NCBI RefSeq assembly: GCF_904846235.1
Contig: NZ_CAJGZN010000011.1
Coordinates: forward strand, 1-64,000
DNA: 64,000 bases
Direction: 5' to 3'
DNA from: Psychrobacter immobilis
GTDB lineage: Bacteria; Pseudomonadota; Gammaproteobacteria; Pseudomonadales; Moraxellaceae
Positions within the stretch are counted from its first letter, which is position 1, and each line of letters opens with the position of its first letter. The notes under the pieces were generated by a model. The model was given only the letters and a program-made list of their open reading frames with translations. It ran no database searches and was not told the origin of the DNA. Shown here in pieces: positions 36,451-45,000 of the stretch. The translations under genes and the position numbers were made by a program.

Positions 36451-39315
36451 TTACTCGTCGTCTGTCTCCACACCCATGAGATGCTGCCATTGTGACTGTA
36501 CTAACGCTCGCGTCTCCTGCCACAATGACTCATCAACGAGCAAAGACTGCTCTGATAGTGCCAACTGATGCGTGGCAGCACGAATCCTTAGATAGGCATC
36601 GGTCAAATCCTGACAGACTTGGTCATTCCAAATACCAAGCAAAGCAACTTCTGCAAAAATTCGTACATTATCGCTCCATTTGGTCAAACTTGGATATTCA
36701 TGTGAGTAAGCCAATACGGCAAATTGTGCTAAGAACTCAATGTCTACAATCCCGCCTGCATCTTGTTTAAGATGAAACTTACCCGCCTCCTGCTGCCATT
36801 GGCTCGTGCCTAGATGCTTTTGCATTTTGATACGCATGCTGGTGACTTCACTACGTACTTGATCCAATGTCCGTGGCAATGATAATACGTCGCGGCGAAT
36901 ATCGCAAAAGCGTGCAGTGACTCGTCTGTCTCCGCAAATTGCACGAGCACGTACCAACGCTTGATGCTCCCATGACCATGCTTTATCCATTTGATAGGTT
37001 TCAAAGGCATGACAAGACACCACCATCATGCCAGCATTTCCTGAAGGTCGTAGACGCATATCAATCTCATAGGCACGGCCATCACGTGTTTGAGTATTGA
37101 GATAATTCATCAGCTTTTGTACAAGACGCGCGGCAAACTTCATACCACTGACTGATTTTTCACCAGTGGTCATGCCTTGCTCTTTTATCTTGTGTAGGAA
37201 TACCAAGTCCAAATCTGAAGAATACGACAACTCTAAACCACCAAGCTTGCCATAACCGATAATCGCAAAGCCGCAGTCCGCTTCAGTGACTGGGTCGCCA
37301 TCTTGGCCAATAGGATACCCATAACGATTAACAATCTCTGCAAAAGCGCGCTCTAATGCTGCTTCTAGTACGACTTCAGCGATATAAGTCAATGAATCCG
37401 ACACTTTCATTATCGGACGCTCAGCCAATACATCACTAGCAGCGACCGCCAACACCTGATTCTTTTTGAACAGGCGTAGGACGCTCAATAGCTCTTCTTC
37501 ATCGTTTGGCTCGACGCGTAGTAATTGTTGGCGCAAGATATCACGTAGCTCACGCTTATCTGGCAGATGGCGATAACGCTGCTGCAGAAAAGTATCCAAT
37601 AATACAGGATACTGAGCCAACTCTTTTGCGATCCACGGGCTGGCAGATAGCATTGGAATCAGCTCAATCGTTGCATTAGGGTTTTCAGCAATCATGACCA
37701 AGTAGATAGAACGGCGACAAATCGCTTCAAGCAGTGAGATCAATCTTGGTAAAGCAGTATTGGCAAGTTGCTGCTGTTCTTGATGCGCTAACAACGCATG
37801 GACAATAACAGGATACGCATCGTCTAAACGCTCTCTGGCCTCATCACTTAAGTTAGCCACCATTTTTGATTGCCAAAAGTTCTGTAGTAACTTGCGATTT
37901 TCTTCTGTCAGCACTTCATTTAAACGAGCAATTTGCTCATCTAAGTGCTCTGGTTCTAGATCGGTATCTTCATTATCAGGTATTTGACGTTCAGTGACCA
38001 TACGCTCAAACGGCACATTGACACTGTCGCGATGAAGATTAAGCTGATCTAATAACGCATGCCAGTTTTCAAAATTCAGCGTCACTGCTAGATTATGCTG
38101 CCACTGCTCATCGTGTGGTAAGCGCTGGGTCTGTTGGTCATTAATCGCTTGAATAGCGTGCTCAAGCCGACGTAAAAACCGATACGCGGCCTGTAGCTGC
38201 TCATAAGTTGAATGCTCCAGATAGCCAAGCTCACACAATACTTGCATCGCTTGTAAGCAAGGTTTGATTTGCAGCTGTGGATGCCGGCCGCCATAGATAA
38301 GCTGGAATGCCTGTACGATAAACTCAATATCTCTAATACCACCCGCACCAAGCTTGATATTGTCCAAATCTTCACGCTGTGCAACTTGGTTTTGAATAAG
38401 AGATTTCATCTCTCTCAATGCCGAAAACGCACTGTAGTCCACGTAATAACGAAAGACAAATGGCTTAATCAGCGCTTGTATCTCTTCATAAAATGGCTGG
38501 TCTATTTGTCCGACTACGCGCGCTTTTAACCAAGCAAAACGCTCCCATGCACGCCCATGCATCGTAAAGTATTTTTGTAATGCGGACAGATGAATGGCTA
38601 AATCACTTCCATCACCCCATGGACGTAAGCGCATATCTACTCGAAAGACAAAACCGTCAGCGGTCTTGTTATCAAGCAGTTTAATAATGCCTTGACCCAA
38701 TCTGGTCATAAAGCGTTTGTTGTCTATGCTACGTGTGCCTTTTGCCTTATTGCCATTGGTCTCGCCGCGTGCTTGATGCACAAATATTAGGTCAATATCA
38801 CTTGATAAATTCAGCTCTTGCGCACCAAGTTTACCCATGGCCATGATTGCCATATCATCGATTTGTATATTGCCTTGTTCATTGATAAAGGTCGGCTCGC
38901 CATATTTAGCAACCAAGTGCTGATAGGTATAATCCTTAGCAAAAGAGATACAACCATCTGCAAATTCAGACAACTCATCGGTCAGCTGCTCTAGACTGAT
39001 CGCTTGCAAGGCGTCTTGCCAAATCCAGCGCATCATTAGTAGCGTGCGCAAGTGACGCAGACCACTCATGACCTTGATTTCATCAGCAAGTTGATAGTTC
39101 TCATCTAGCGTATAATCTTGTATCAGATCATCGATTTGCTGACGGGTCAGCGTACTATTCAATGGATAGCTACGCAAAAACGTCTGACATGAGACGGTCC
39201 GACTCTCCCAAATCTGATAAGCAAATTCGCTCGCTGTCTGCAGGACTTGCAGTTGTTCTACGGTAGGCTGATAATCTGTACCATTGTTCACACGTGAGGG
39301 CATAGCAGGTAACAT
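36451..39315 (-). CDS. glnE: Bifunctional glutamine synthetase adenylyltransferase/adenylyl-removing enzyme
   Basis: GlnE attaches AMP to, and removes it from, glutamine synthetase in answer to nitrogen status through PII. The 954-residue chain has two nucleotidyltransferase domains: the N-terminal removing domain with AMGKLGAQELNLSSDIDLIF and the C-terminal adenylylating domain with GYGKLGGLELSYSSDLDLVF, each followed by MRLRP (VDMRLRPWG; IDMRLRPSGNAG). Length matches E. coli GlnE (946). AGGAG eleven bases before the ATG supports this start, though a Met four codons in is possible. The gene is followed by ilvE, the order known from Acinetobacter. Confidence 0.95.
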   Translation of the reverse strand: MLPAMPSRVNNGTDYQPTVEQLQVLQTASEFAYQIWESRTVSCQTFLRSYPLNSTLTRQQIDDLIQDYTLDENYQLADEIKVMSGLRHLRTLLMMRWIWQDALQAISLEQLTDELSEFADGCISFAKDYTYQHLVAKYGEPTFINEQGNIQIDDMAIMAMGKLGAQELNLSSDIDLIFVHQARGETNGNKAKGTRSIDNKRFMTRLGQGIIKLLDNKTADGFVFRVDMRLRPWGDGSDLAIHLSALQKYFTMHGRAWERFAWLKARVVGQIDQPFYEEIQALIKPFVFRYYVDYSAFSALREMKSLIQNQVAQREDLDNIKLGAGGIRDIEFIVQAFQLIYGGRHPQLQIKPCLQAMQVLCELGYLEHSTYEQLQAAYRFLRRLEHAIQAINDQQTQRLPHDEQWQHNLAVTLNFENWHALLDQLNLHRDSVNVPFERMVTERQIPDNEDTDLEPEHLDEQIARLNEVLTEENRKLLQNFWQSKMVANLSDEARERLDDAYPVIVHALLAHQEQQQLANTALPRLISLLEAICRRSIYLVMIAENPNATIELIPMLSASPWIAKELAQYPVLLDTFLQQRYRHLPDKRELRDILRQQLLRVEPNDEEELLSVLRLFKKNQVLAVAASDVLAERPIMKVSDSLTYIAEVVLEAALERAFAEIVNRYGYPIGQDGDPVTEADCGFAIIGYGKLGGLELSYSSDLDLVFLHKIKEQGMTTGEKSVSGMKFAARLVQKLMNYLNTQTRDGRAYEIDMRLRPSGNAGMMVVSCHAFETYQMDKAWSWEHQALVRARAICGDRRVTARFCDIRRDVLSLPRTLDQVRSEVTSMRIKMQKHLGTSQWQQEAGKFHLKQDAGGIVDIEFLAQFAVLAYSHEYPSLTKWSDNVRIFAEVALLGIWNDQVCQDLTDAYLRIRAATHQLALSEQSLLVDESLWQETRALVQSQWQHLMGVETDDE

Positions 39316-39723
39316 AGTGACAAAAACTCCTTACATAGAATGGTAAGACTACGTGAACCTAGCTCATAAGTTTATTGTTTTTTCTTACGAGGCAGTCACA
39401 GCATCAAATAATAATACTCAATGTGCCTACACTTGAGATAAAACCACGTTAAATAACAGTGACTCTACTTGGTTTGCGGCGCTTTATGTTAGCATAAACA
39501 ACTTTGATAGAGACGACGCGCCGCTCTTTTATGACATAACGATATTTGATGTGACAGTATGATCCGCTGCATGTCTCATTATCAGTATAAATTCTGTTTT
39601 CTGTCACGCAAATTTGCACACAAGCACTATAATAATAACGACCAAATGACTTTATACAAAGCATTTATAGCAACTCGGCCATAATTTCTAAACTCTTATT
39701 TATAATATGTGATACCGCGCCTT
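39316..39723. promoter_or_regulatory. Divergent intergenic region glnE / tusD
   Basis: About 400 bases without a credible gene; it must contain promoters for both directions. A reverse 71-residue frame inside it has no ribosome-binding site and no sensible composition. No convincing operator was seen. Confidence 0.4.
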
Positions 39724-40185
39724 ATGACGACCACTACCCCGTTACTACTGATTACTGCTGACCCTAGTCACCCATTGGCACACTTAGCGTTACGCTACGC
39801 ACGTGCTTATCTGAAGGGCGCAGCGAATAGTCATGATATTGATAACAATGACACTAATAGCATAGGTAGCAGCGATAATGCTACCTCTGAACAACCCCTG
39901 CTCAATGTCTTCTTTTATGGTGATTCGGCTCACATAGCCAATCGATTACGTTGGCAGTCAGCCGATCAATTAGACTTGACCAAAGAATGGCAGTCATTGG
40001 CTGAGCAGTATCAATTACCCCTGCCTGTCTGTGTCAGTACAGCCCTTAGCCGCGGCGTGAGTGATGTAGACAATAGCTCACGCCATCAGCTTGACGGTGC
40101 CAATCTTGCGACAGGGTTTACCTTAGTGGGACTCAGTGAGCTTGCGATGATGATGCAAGATGACAGTCGTTTGATACAGTTTTGA
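39724..40185 (+). CDS. tusD: Sulfur-relay protein TusD (DsrE family)
   Basis: TusD accepts persulfide sulfur from TusA inside the TusBCD complex and passes it to TusE for 2-thiolation of the wobble uridine in tRNA. The active Cys is visible in LPVCVSTALSRGVSD, matching the VCV..ALRRG motif of E. coli TusD. The N-terminus LLITADPSHPLAHLALRYARA is the DsrE strand-helix start. An Asn/Asp/Ser-rich insert of about 20 residues follows it (DNNDTNSIGSSDN), making the protein longer than E. coli TusD (128). A GTG at 39709 would add five residues; ATG at 39724 is preferred. First gene of tusDCBE. Confidence 0.88.
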   Translation: MTTTTPLLLITADPSHPLAHLALRYARAYLKGAANSHDIDNNDTNSIGSSDNATSEQPLLNVFFYGDSAHIANRLRWQSADQLDLTKEWQSLAEQYQLPLPVCVSTALSRGVSDVDNSSRHQLDGANLATGFTLVGLSELAMMMQDDSRLIQF

Positions 40186-40252
40186 TAGCGTGTCGTTTGA
40201 TGGTTTGTCTATTAACATCACTGGTAGCGGTAAATATTTTTAGGAATAGATT

Positions 40253-40576
40253 ATGAGATTATTAATTCAGCTGCACACGCCCACTGAAGCAGCAAGCTAC
40301 GAAGGTTGTGCGCTTGCGCTAACTTTAGCGACATTTGGTCATGAGGTGCAATTGTTCTTAGATGCGCCTGTCTTTGGCTTATTGATGCAATCTGACTCGC
40401 GGCTACATGGCATGATTCAATCACTTGAGCTTTACGATATGCCCGCAGCTTGGCTACCTGATGATGTCTTTAGTGGCTGGGTCACTGGTATGTTACCGAC
40501 AGATCTGGCATTACAGCTCACACTCGTGCCAGAGGTCATCAACTCACAAGACTTTGAGCAGATACTTACCTTTTAA
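40253..40576 (+). CDS. tusC: Sulfur-relay protein TusC (DsrF-like)
   Basis: A 107-residue DsrE-fold protein beginning MRLLIQLHTPTEAASYEG-CALALTLATFGHEVQLFLD, with the typical ending QDFEQILTF that parallels E. coli TusC (YDVILRF). It is the structural, non-catalytic partner in the TusBCD hexamer: no conserved active Cys is seen apart from Cys20. AGGAATAGATT before the ATG supports the start. It lies 67 bases after tusD and 54 before tusB. Confidence 0.82.
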   Translation: MRLLIQLHTPTEAASYEGCALALTLATFGHEVQLFLDAPVFGLLMQSDSRLHGMIQSLELYDMPAAWLPDDVFSGWVTGMLPTDLALQLTLVPEVINSQDFEQILTF

Positions 40577-40630
40577 GACGCTGTATAACTTAGATTTATA
40601 AAATAATAAAGCACGTAATTGGACACCTTT

Positions 40631-40960
40631 ATGGCAACTTTATATCAATTGCATAGCACGATGGCTACCCTTAGACGCAGTACTGAAGAGATGTCTCGCA
40701 CTTGGCGCACGGGCGACAGTATCCTCTTGCTTGGCAGCACTCCTGCTTTTATCGATTGGCTCAATGCTTATTTAAATGATAGCGATATCGAGGATATTGC
40801 TGGTATTTACGCATTAGCAGATGACATCGCACAGCTCACGGCAAATACAACTGGCAAGCTTAATTTAGAGACTAAGTTGACTGCTATTTTAACCGACGCA
40901 GAATGGGTCGAATTGACTCAGAGCAGTCAGTTTGACAAAGTGGTGACGATTGCCTTATGA
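40631..40960 (+). CDS. tusB: Sulfur-relay protein TusB (DsrH-like)
   Basis: A 109-residue protein with the DsrH pattern: MATLYQLHSTMA at the start, GDSILLLGSTPAFIDWL, GIYALADDIA and AILTDAEWVELTQ, which align in order with LLLLQDGV, VYALNEDLIARG and ILIDYTDFVRLT of E. coli TusB. Its identification rests on this pattern and on the position between tusC and tusE. A TTG at 40619 would extend it by four residues; GGA seven bases before the ATG favours 40631. The stop overlaps the start of tusE by four bases (ATGA). Confidence 0.78.
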   Translation: MATLYQLHSTMATLRRSTEEMSRTWRTGDSILLLGSTPAFIDWLNAYLNDSDIEDIAGIYALADDIAQLTANTTGKLNLETKLTAILTDAEWVELTQSSQFDKVVTIAL

Positions 40961-41313
40961 GTAACGACATGACCATTCACAATGCTACATTATCAGCGGC
41001 TGATATCGAATTAGATCAAGACGGCCATCTGTGTGACCATACGATTTGGACACCTGTGATTGCGCAGCAATTGGCAGACACACTAGAAGTCAATCTAAGC
41101 GATGAGCATTTAGAAGTTTTGCAACAAGTGCGCGCGTTTTTTGATAAATTTAATCACGCGCCAGCAACCCGTCCATTAATCAAATGGCTACAAAAGACTT
41201 TGCCAGAACTCGATATTAGCAATCAAAAGCTACAGCAATTGTTTAATACAGGTTTGGTTGCGCGTCATGTCAATCGCTTGGCAGGACTACCCAAACCACC
41301 AAATTGTTTATAA
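40957..41313 (+). CDS. tusE: Sulfur-relay protein TusE (DsrC family)
   Basis: TusE takes sulfur from TusBCD and hands it to MnmA at the tRNA. The 118-residue protein ends in NRLAGLPKPPNCL, with the functional Cys in the penultimate position as in all TusE/DsrC proteins, and contains DQDGHLCDHTIWTPVIAQQLA and FFDKFNHAPATRPLIKWL, typical of the family. It is translationally coupled to tusB. In E. coli tusE lies apart from tusBCD, whereas here all four genes are together. Confidence 0.92.
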   Translation: MSNDMTIHNATLSAADIELDQDGHLCDHTIWTPVIAQQLADTLEVNLSDEHLEVLQQVRAFFDKFNHAPATRPLIKWLQKTLPELDISNQKLQQLFNTGLVARHVNRLAGLPKPPNCL

Positions 41314-41370
41314 GTACTTTATAAGCGATCAAATACAATCAATGTCGCACTAGAAACTCATCATATGTAC

Positions 41371-41400
41371 ATGAGCAGTATCTAATATTTTACTGCTCAT
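41371..41400. terminator. Hairpin between convergent tusE and trmL
   Basis: ATGAGCAGTA-TCTAATATTT-TACTGCTCAT is a perfect 10-base inverted repeat located midway between the two stop codons. There is no clear U-run on either strand, so its work as a terminator is uncertain. Confidence 0.45.
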
Positions 41401-41448
41401 TAAGTACGCAAATACTTTTAAGTCTATAGTTATTGCTTTATAGAAACG

Positions 41449-42009
41449 CTATTTTGGGTCATAGACTGTCAACGTCTCATAACCGACACTACGACCCTCA
41501 TCGCCTGTAAATCCTTGCTGTCGCCATATTTCGTACAAACAAATGGCTACGCTATTCGATAAGTTTAAACTACGCGAGTCAGCTAGCATGGGCAGTCTTA
41601 GCCAGTTATCAGCACCGATATCTTCGCGTATATCATCTGCCAAACCTGCTGTCTCAGAACCGAAAACTAGCGCAATATTGGGCATAACAGAATTATCAGA
41701 TGCGTCAGAGTCCGAGTTTTTGCCAAAGTCATAATCGTAAAACGGTTTGCTTAGCTTGGTTGTCAATGCCGTAACGACATGGCAGTCAGCAGCTTGCAAT
41801 GCTTGACTTGCAGCTGTCCAATCATCATGCACCTGTAAATGAGCATATTCATGATAATCCAGACCTGCGCGGCGTAGTTTTTTGTCATCAAGCTCAAACC
41901 CTAATGGTCTAACTAAATGTAGCTGTGCCCCGCTATTGGCACACAGTCGAATAATATTGCCAGTGTTACTCGGCATTTTTGGTGCTACTAGCACAATATG
42001 GATGGTCAT
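41449..42009 (-). CDS. trmL: tRNA (cytidine/uridine-34-2'-O)-methyltransferase
   Basis: A SPOUT-class methyltransferase of 186 residues that methylates the wobble ribose of tRNA-Leu. MTIHIVLVAPKMPSNTGNIIRLC is the TrmL start (cf. NIGNIIRL), LVFGSETAGL is SPOUT motif 2 and LPMLADSRSLNLSNSVAICLYE motif 3 with the S-adenosylmethionine knot. Compared with E. coli TrmL (157) there is an extra Asp/Ser-rich insert, GKNSDSDASDNSVMPN, before motif 2. TTTGGAGTAAGA before the ATG supports the start. Confidence 0.92.
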   Translation of the reverse strand: MTIHIVLVAPKMPSNTGNIIRLCANSGAQLHLVRPLGFELDDKKLRRAGLDYHEYAHLQVHDDWTAASQALQAADCHVVTALTTKLSKPFYDYDFGKNSDSDASDNSVMPNIALVFGSETAGLADDIREDIGADNWLRLPMLADSRSLNLSNSVAICLYEIWRQQGFTGDEGRSVGYETLTVYDPK

Positions 42010-42266
42010 TCTTACTCCAAAAATATTCAGCGCTCTATTATTTAAGTTTATGAGCGGTAGGTAATCGAAAGTTACAGTTTACTGCCAATAATTACATTTT
42101 GATACTGTGCAGCGTTTTTAACTTTCATTATGATGTCTGTAATGGATAACGCGATAGCATTTATGTATGACTGTCACATCCAATACCTCTTCAGTGAAGC
42201 TTGAGCACGATGCTCAGCATCACTGTTGTTACTTATAACCACTCACTTATTTTTGGGGATACTATT

Positions 42267-42407
42267 ATGAAAAAAGTAATCATCGCATCTTTAACTGCTA
42301 TGTTCGTTTTAACTGGTTGCAACACGTTCAAAGGCCTTGGCCAAGACGTGTCAAGCGCTGGAAATGCTGTAACTGGCGGTGCACAAGACGTACAAGATAA
42401 AATCTAA
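42267..42407 (+). CDS. Entericidin-like small lipoprotein
   Basis: Only 46 residues: MKK, a hydrophobic run and the lipobox VLTGC with Cys18, then NTFKGLGQDVSSAGNAVTGG, which closely parallels the mature part of entericidin A/B (NTTRGVGEDISDGG). Entericidins are cell-envelope lipoproteins of uncertain function, in enteric bacteria linked to stationary-phase lysis. GGGGATAC eight bases before the ATG fixes this start; the frame is open further upstream to 42201 but without a signal. A terminator follows at once, so it is a single-gene unit. Only one entericidin is present, not the antidote/toxin pair. Confidence 0.85.
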   Translation: MKKVIIASLTAMFVLTGCNTFKGLGQDVSSAGNAVTGGAQDVQDKI

Positions 42408-42426
42408 GGTCTGCTTTTTTTAGATT

Positions 42427-42465
42427 TTTAAAAAGGCTTATCATTCATTTGATAAGTCTTTTTTG
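42427..42465 (+). terminator. Rho-independent terminator of the entericidin-like gene
   Basis: AAAAAGGCTTATCA-TTCATT-TGATAAGTCTTTTTT forms a stem with one G-U pair and a T6 run. It also faces the end of hemW and may act in both directions. Confidence 0.85.
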
Positions 42466-42508
42466 TGTTCTTACTTCGCTGCTGTTAAACAATTACTCAA
42501 GCACGATT

Positions 42509-43843
42509 TTATAAAAACGCGCGTAATATCTGATTGAGATAACGCTGACCTAATACCGTCGGTTGCAACTGCGTATCACTATCTACCAACAACCCTTGTT
42601 TGACCAGACTGTTTACTTGTTCAGCAATACTATCAATGGTTAATCCAGTTCTCTCTTCAAACAGTGACCAAGCGACGCCGCCATGTAAGCGCAGCGCGTT
42701 TAGCATAAATTCACTCACTAACTCCTCTTGATCAATCGCTTGCCAGCCAACCATCTTTGGTGTGATTTGGCGTATGTCAGATTTCTCTGTGGCATCTGGA
42801 TTTATTACTACATAATCTTTTGGCAAACGTGATTTGCTAAAGCGATAGATACCTGACGCTATTAAAAAGTCATCTTCCATTTTATCTTTTACGTCTGACG
42901 AGTTACTACCATTGCTATCGTTACGACCAATCGTTACTTTACCATGTGCCCCAGCGCCGATTGCTAAATAGTCGCCAAACTGCCAATAGTTGATATTATG
43001 ACGACATGGTTTATCTGACGCACCTGTCCATGCCGACACCTCATAATTACTATAGCCTAATTGCTGCAATAACGATTGCCCTGCTTGTTCGATATCTGCC
43101 AAATTGTCTTCATCGGGTAAAATAGGCTGGCTACGGTAAAACACGGTATTTGGCTCAATAGTCAGTTGATACCAAGAGATATGCGTTGCGCCAGCATCAT
43201 GCGCCATTTGGATATCTTCTAGCGCTTCATTCATGGTTTGCTGCGGTAGACCGTGCATCAGGTCGACGTTGACCCGTACAAACCCAGCCGCTTTGGCAGC
43301 TCGAATTGCTGATAACGCTTGCACAGGATCGTGGATACGCCCAAGTACTTTAAGCTTATCAGCGGCAAAGCTTTGTACACCGATAGACAGACGATTGATA
43401 CCAACTTCTAAATACTGCGCGAATGGCGCATGCTCAAGCGTGCCCGGATTGGCCTCCATCGTGACTTCGATGTCTTCTGCAAATTCAAAACATGTACGTA
43501 ACCCAGTAAACAATCGCTGATACTGAGAAATGGGTAGCAAAGACGGCGTACCACCACCGATAAATATCGAACCAATTTTTCGGCCCTGAGTTAAAGGTTG
43601 CTGCATCGCGGCATCTAACAGTAACGCATCGACATAATCTTCATACATGGATAGTTCGCTGTCCATCGGTAGCTCATGCGAATTAAAATCGCAATAAGGA
43701 CACTTCTTCACACACCACGGAATGTGAATGTAAAGAGACAATGGAATGTCGGTCACGTCTACCGCGATAGTATCCGTCGTTGGTTCAGTAAGGATTAACG
43801 TATTCAGGTCATTTGGCATGCTGTCTGTATTTACTTTGGGCAT
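42509..43843 (-). CDS. hemW: Radical SAM protein HemW
   Basis: HemW resembles coproporphyrinogen III oxidase HemN but is a haem chaperone/insertase. The 444-residue protein has the radical SAM cluster motif in HIPWCVKKCPYCDFNSH (Cys44, Cys48, Cys51), IFIGGGTPSLL, EANPGTLE, GINRLSIGVQSF and NVDLMHGLPQQT. HemN-specific N-terminal residues are lacking, and the neighbourhood contains no haem biosynthesis. A 30-residue N-terminal extension and the insert RNDSNGSNSSDVKDK near residue 318 make it longer than E. coli HemW (378). Coproporphyrinogen oxidase activity is unlikely but not excluded. Confidence 0.9.
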   Translation of the reverse strand: MPKVNTDSMPNDLNTLILTEPTTDTIAVDVTDIPLSLYIHIPWCVKKCPYCDFNSHELPMDSELSMYEDYVDALLLDAAMQQPLTQGRKIGSIFIGGGTPSLLPISQYQRLFTGLRTCFEFAEDIEVTMEANPGTLEHAPFAQYLEVGINRLSIGVQSFAADKLKVLGRIHDPVQALSAIRAAKAAGFVRVNVDLMHGLPQQTMNEALEDIQMAHDAGATHISWYQLTIEPNTVFYRSQPILPDEDNLADIEQAGQSLLQQLGYSNYEVSAWTGASDKPCRHNINYWQFGDYLAIGAGAHGKVTIGRNDSNGSNSSDVKDKMEDDFLIASGIYRFSKSRLPKDYVVINPDATEKSDIRQITPKMVGWQAIDQEELVSEFMLNALRLHGGVAWSLFEERTGLTIDSIAEQVNSLVKQGLLVDSDTQLQPTVLGQRYLNQILRAFL

Positions 43844-44135
43844 AAATAAACTTATTTTGTAGTGATCAATAATGATCGGTCTTGAAAGTAACGCTAGGAT
43901 AGCGACTAGATGAGATAAAGAAAAGCCTATCTCTCATAAAACTATTAACAAAAACACGTAGAAACGCCCTATTCACCATCGCAACTTATGGGCAGTATAT
44001 AGAGGGTCCGTTAAAAAAAGCCTCTACTAAAAACAGAAACTGTTTAAAACATGTTTGAGGGTGAGTCAATAGAAACTAACCCTAATAATTTTAAGAACGA
44101 ATTGAAGAATAAATAAAAAATAAAAGGACAGATAT

Positions 44136-44624
44136 ATGGCATATTGGTTAATGAAATCCAACCCTAAATTTTTTGGTATTGAAGATTTGCAGCGTTTGGA
44201 CACCGACGGATGGGATGGCGTTCGCAACTATCGTGCACGTAATTTTATGCGTGATGATATGAAAGTTGGTGACAAGGTATTCTTTTATCACTCTAGCGCC
44301 AAGCCGTCTGGAGTCGCTGGTATTATGACAGTTACTACAGCAGGGTATCCTGATCCTACTCAATTTCACCCTGAGCATCGTCATTATGATCCTATTGCGA
44401 CTGAAGATGCACCTCGCTGGTATATGGTCGATCTCACCTTTGAGCAAGCTTTTACAGAGGTATTACCATTATCAGAGCTAAAATTTTTGCCATCTTTGGA
44501 AGATTCTTTATTACTAAGGAAAGGCTGTCAGCAATTAACAGTGATTCCATTAGAGCCCAAACATTGGCAAGCGATTATGGATATGGCAGAGACACTTGAG
44601 TTGTTGCCGGAGCAAACTCATTGA
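44136..44624 (+). CDS. EVE-domain protein
   Basis: A complete 162-residue EVE (PUA-like) domain: MAYWLMKSNPKFFGIEDL at the start, WDGVRNYRARNFMRDDMKVGDKVFFYHS, and the RWYMVDLTF strand. EVE domains bind modified bases in DNA or RNA; stand-alone bacterial forms such as this have no settled function. The aromatic pocket residues (Trp4, NYxARNFMR) are present. AAAGGACAGATAT before the ATG supports the start. A 7-bp tandem repeat begins directly after its stop codon. Confidence 0.92.
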   Translation: MAYWLMKSNPKFFGIEDLQRLDTDGWDGVRNYRARNFMRDDMKVGDKVFFYHSSAKPSGVAGIMTVTTAGYPDPTQFHPEHRHYDPIATEDAPRWYMVDLTFEQAFTEVLPLSELKFLPSLEDSLLLRKGCQQLTVIPLEPKHWQAIMDMAETLELLPEQTH

Positions 44625-44625
44625 G

Positions 44626-44660
44626 TTGGCTATTGGCTATTGGCTATTGGCTATTGGCTA
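44626..44660 (+). repeat. Tandem repeat, five exact copies of TTGGCTA
   Basis: Five perfect 7-bp units run head to tail, beginning one base after the EVE gene's stop codon. The unit length is not a multiple of three. Such arrays commonly vary in copy number by slippage. The rest of the gap to the MATE gene (44661-45000) has no gene that I accept; a 64-codon GTG frame at 44728 with a hydrophobic stretch is probably chance. Confidence 0.95.
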
Positions 44661-45000
44661 TGAAATAGAGTACAAAAAACCTAAGATTAATACCTACATA
44701 GCGGCGCTAAAGCGTTGACATCATAGTGTGGCTTCTTTACCATCTTACTATGTATATGACCTGTCAATCCATTACTTGGATCGACGGGTTATTTTTATTT
44801 TAGTGTCTTTACTTTTATTTTCATACTCTGTCTATCTACTTATGCAACATTATAAGCTTGCTCATATTATTTATCGGAGTATTATCGTCGGCACTACACT
44901 CTCCTTGCTGCGTCAACCTTAATCGATTGATAGCAGTGTTTGTTTATTAATAATAACTACCTTAATAACAATTACCGCAAAGAATAAAAAGTTGCTTACC

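Noticed and set aside
39449..39664. Reverse 71-codon frame between glnE and tusD
   Set aside because: Lies in a divergent promoter region, has no start signal and an implausible composition rich in Tyr, Arg and Cys.
42267..42407. Entericidin toxin-antidote pair
   Set aside because: Only one small lipoprotein gene is present; no second copy upstream or downstream.
42509..43843. Coproporphyrinogen III oxidase HemN
   Set aside because: The N-terminal features that HemN needs for activity are absent and the motif layout is that of HemW.
44728..44922. 64-codon GTG frame with a hydrophobic stretch between the EVE and MATE genes
   Set aside because: No ribosome-binding site, GTG start, AT-driven hydrophobic composition and no recognisable family; a chance frame is more likely.
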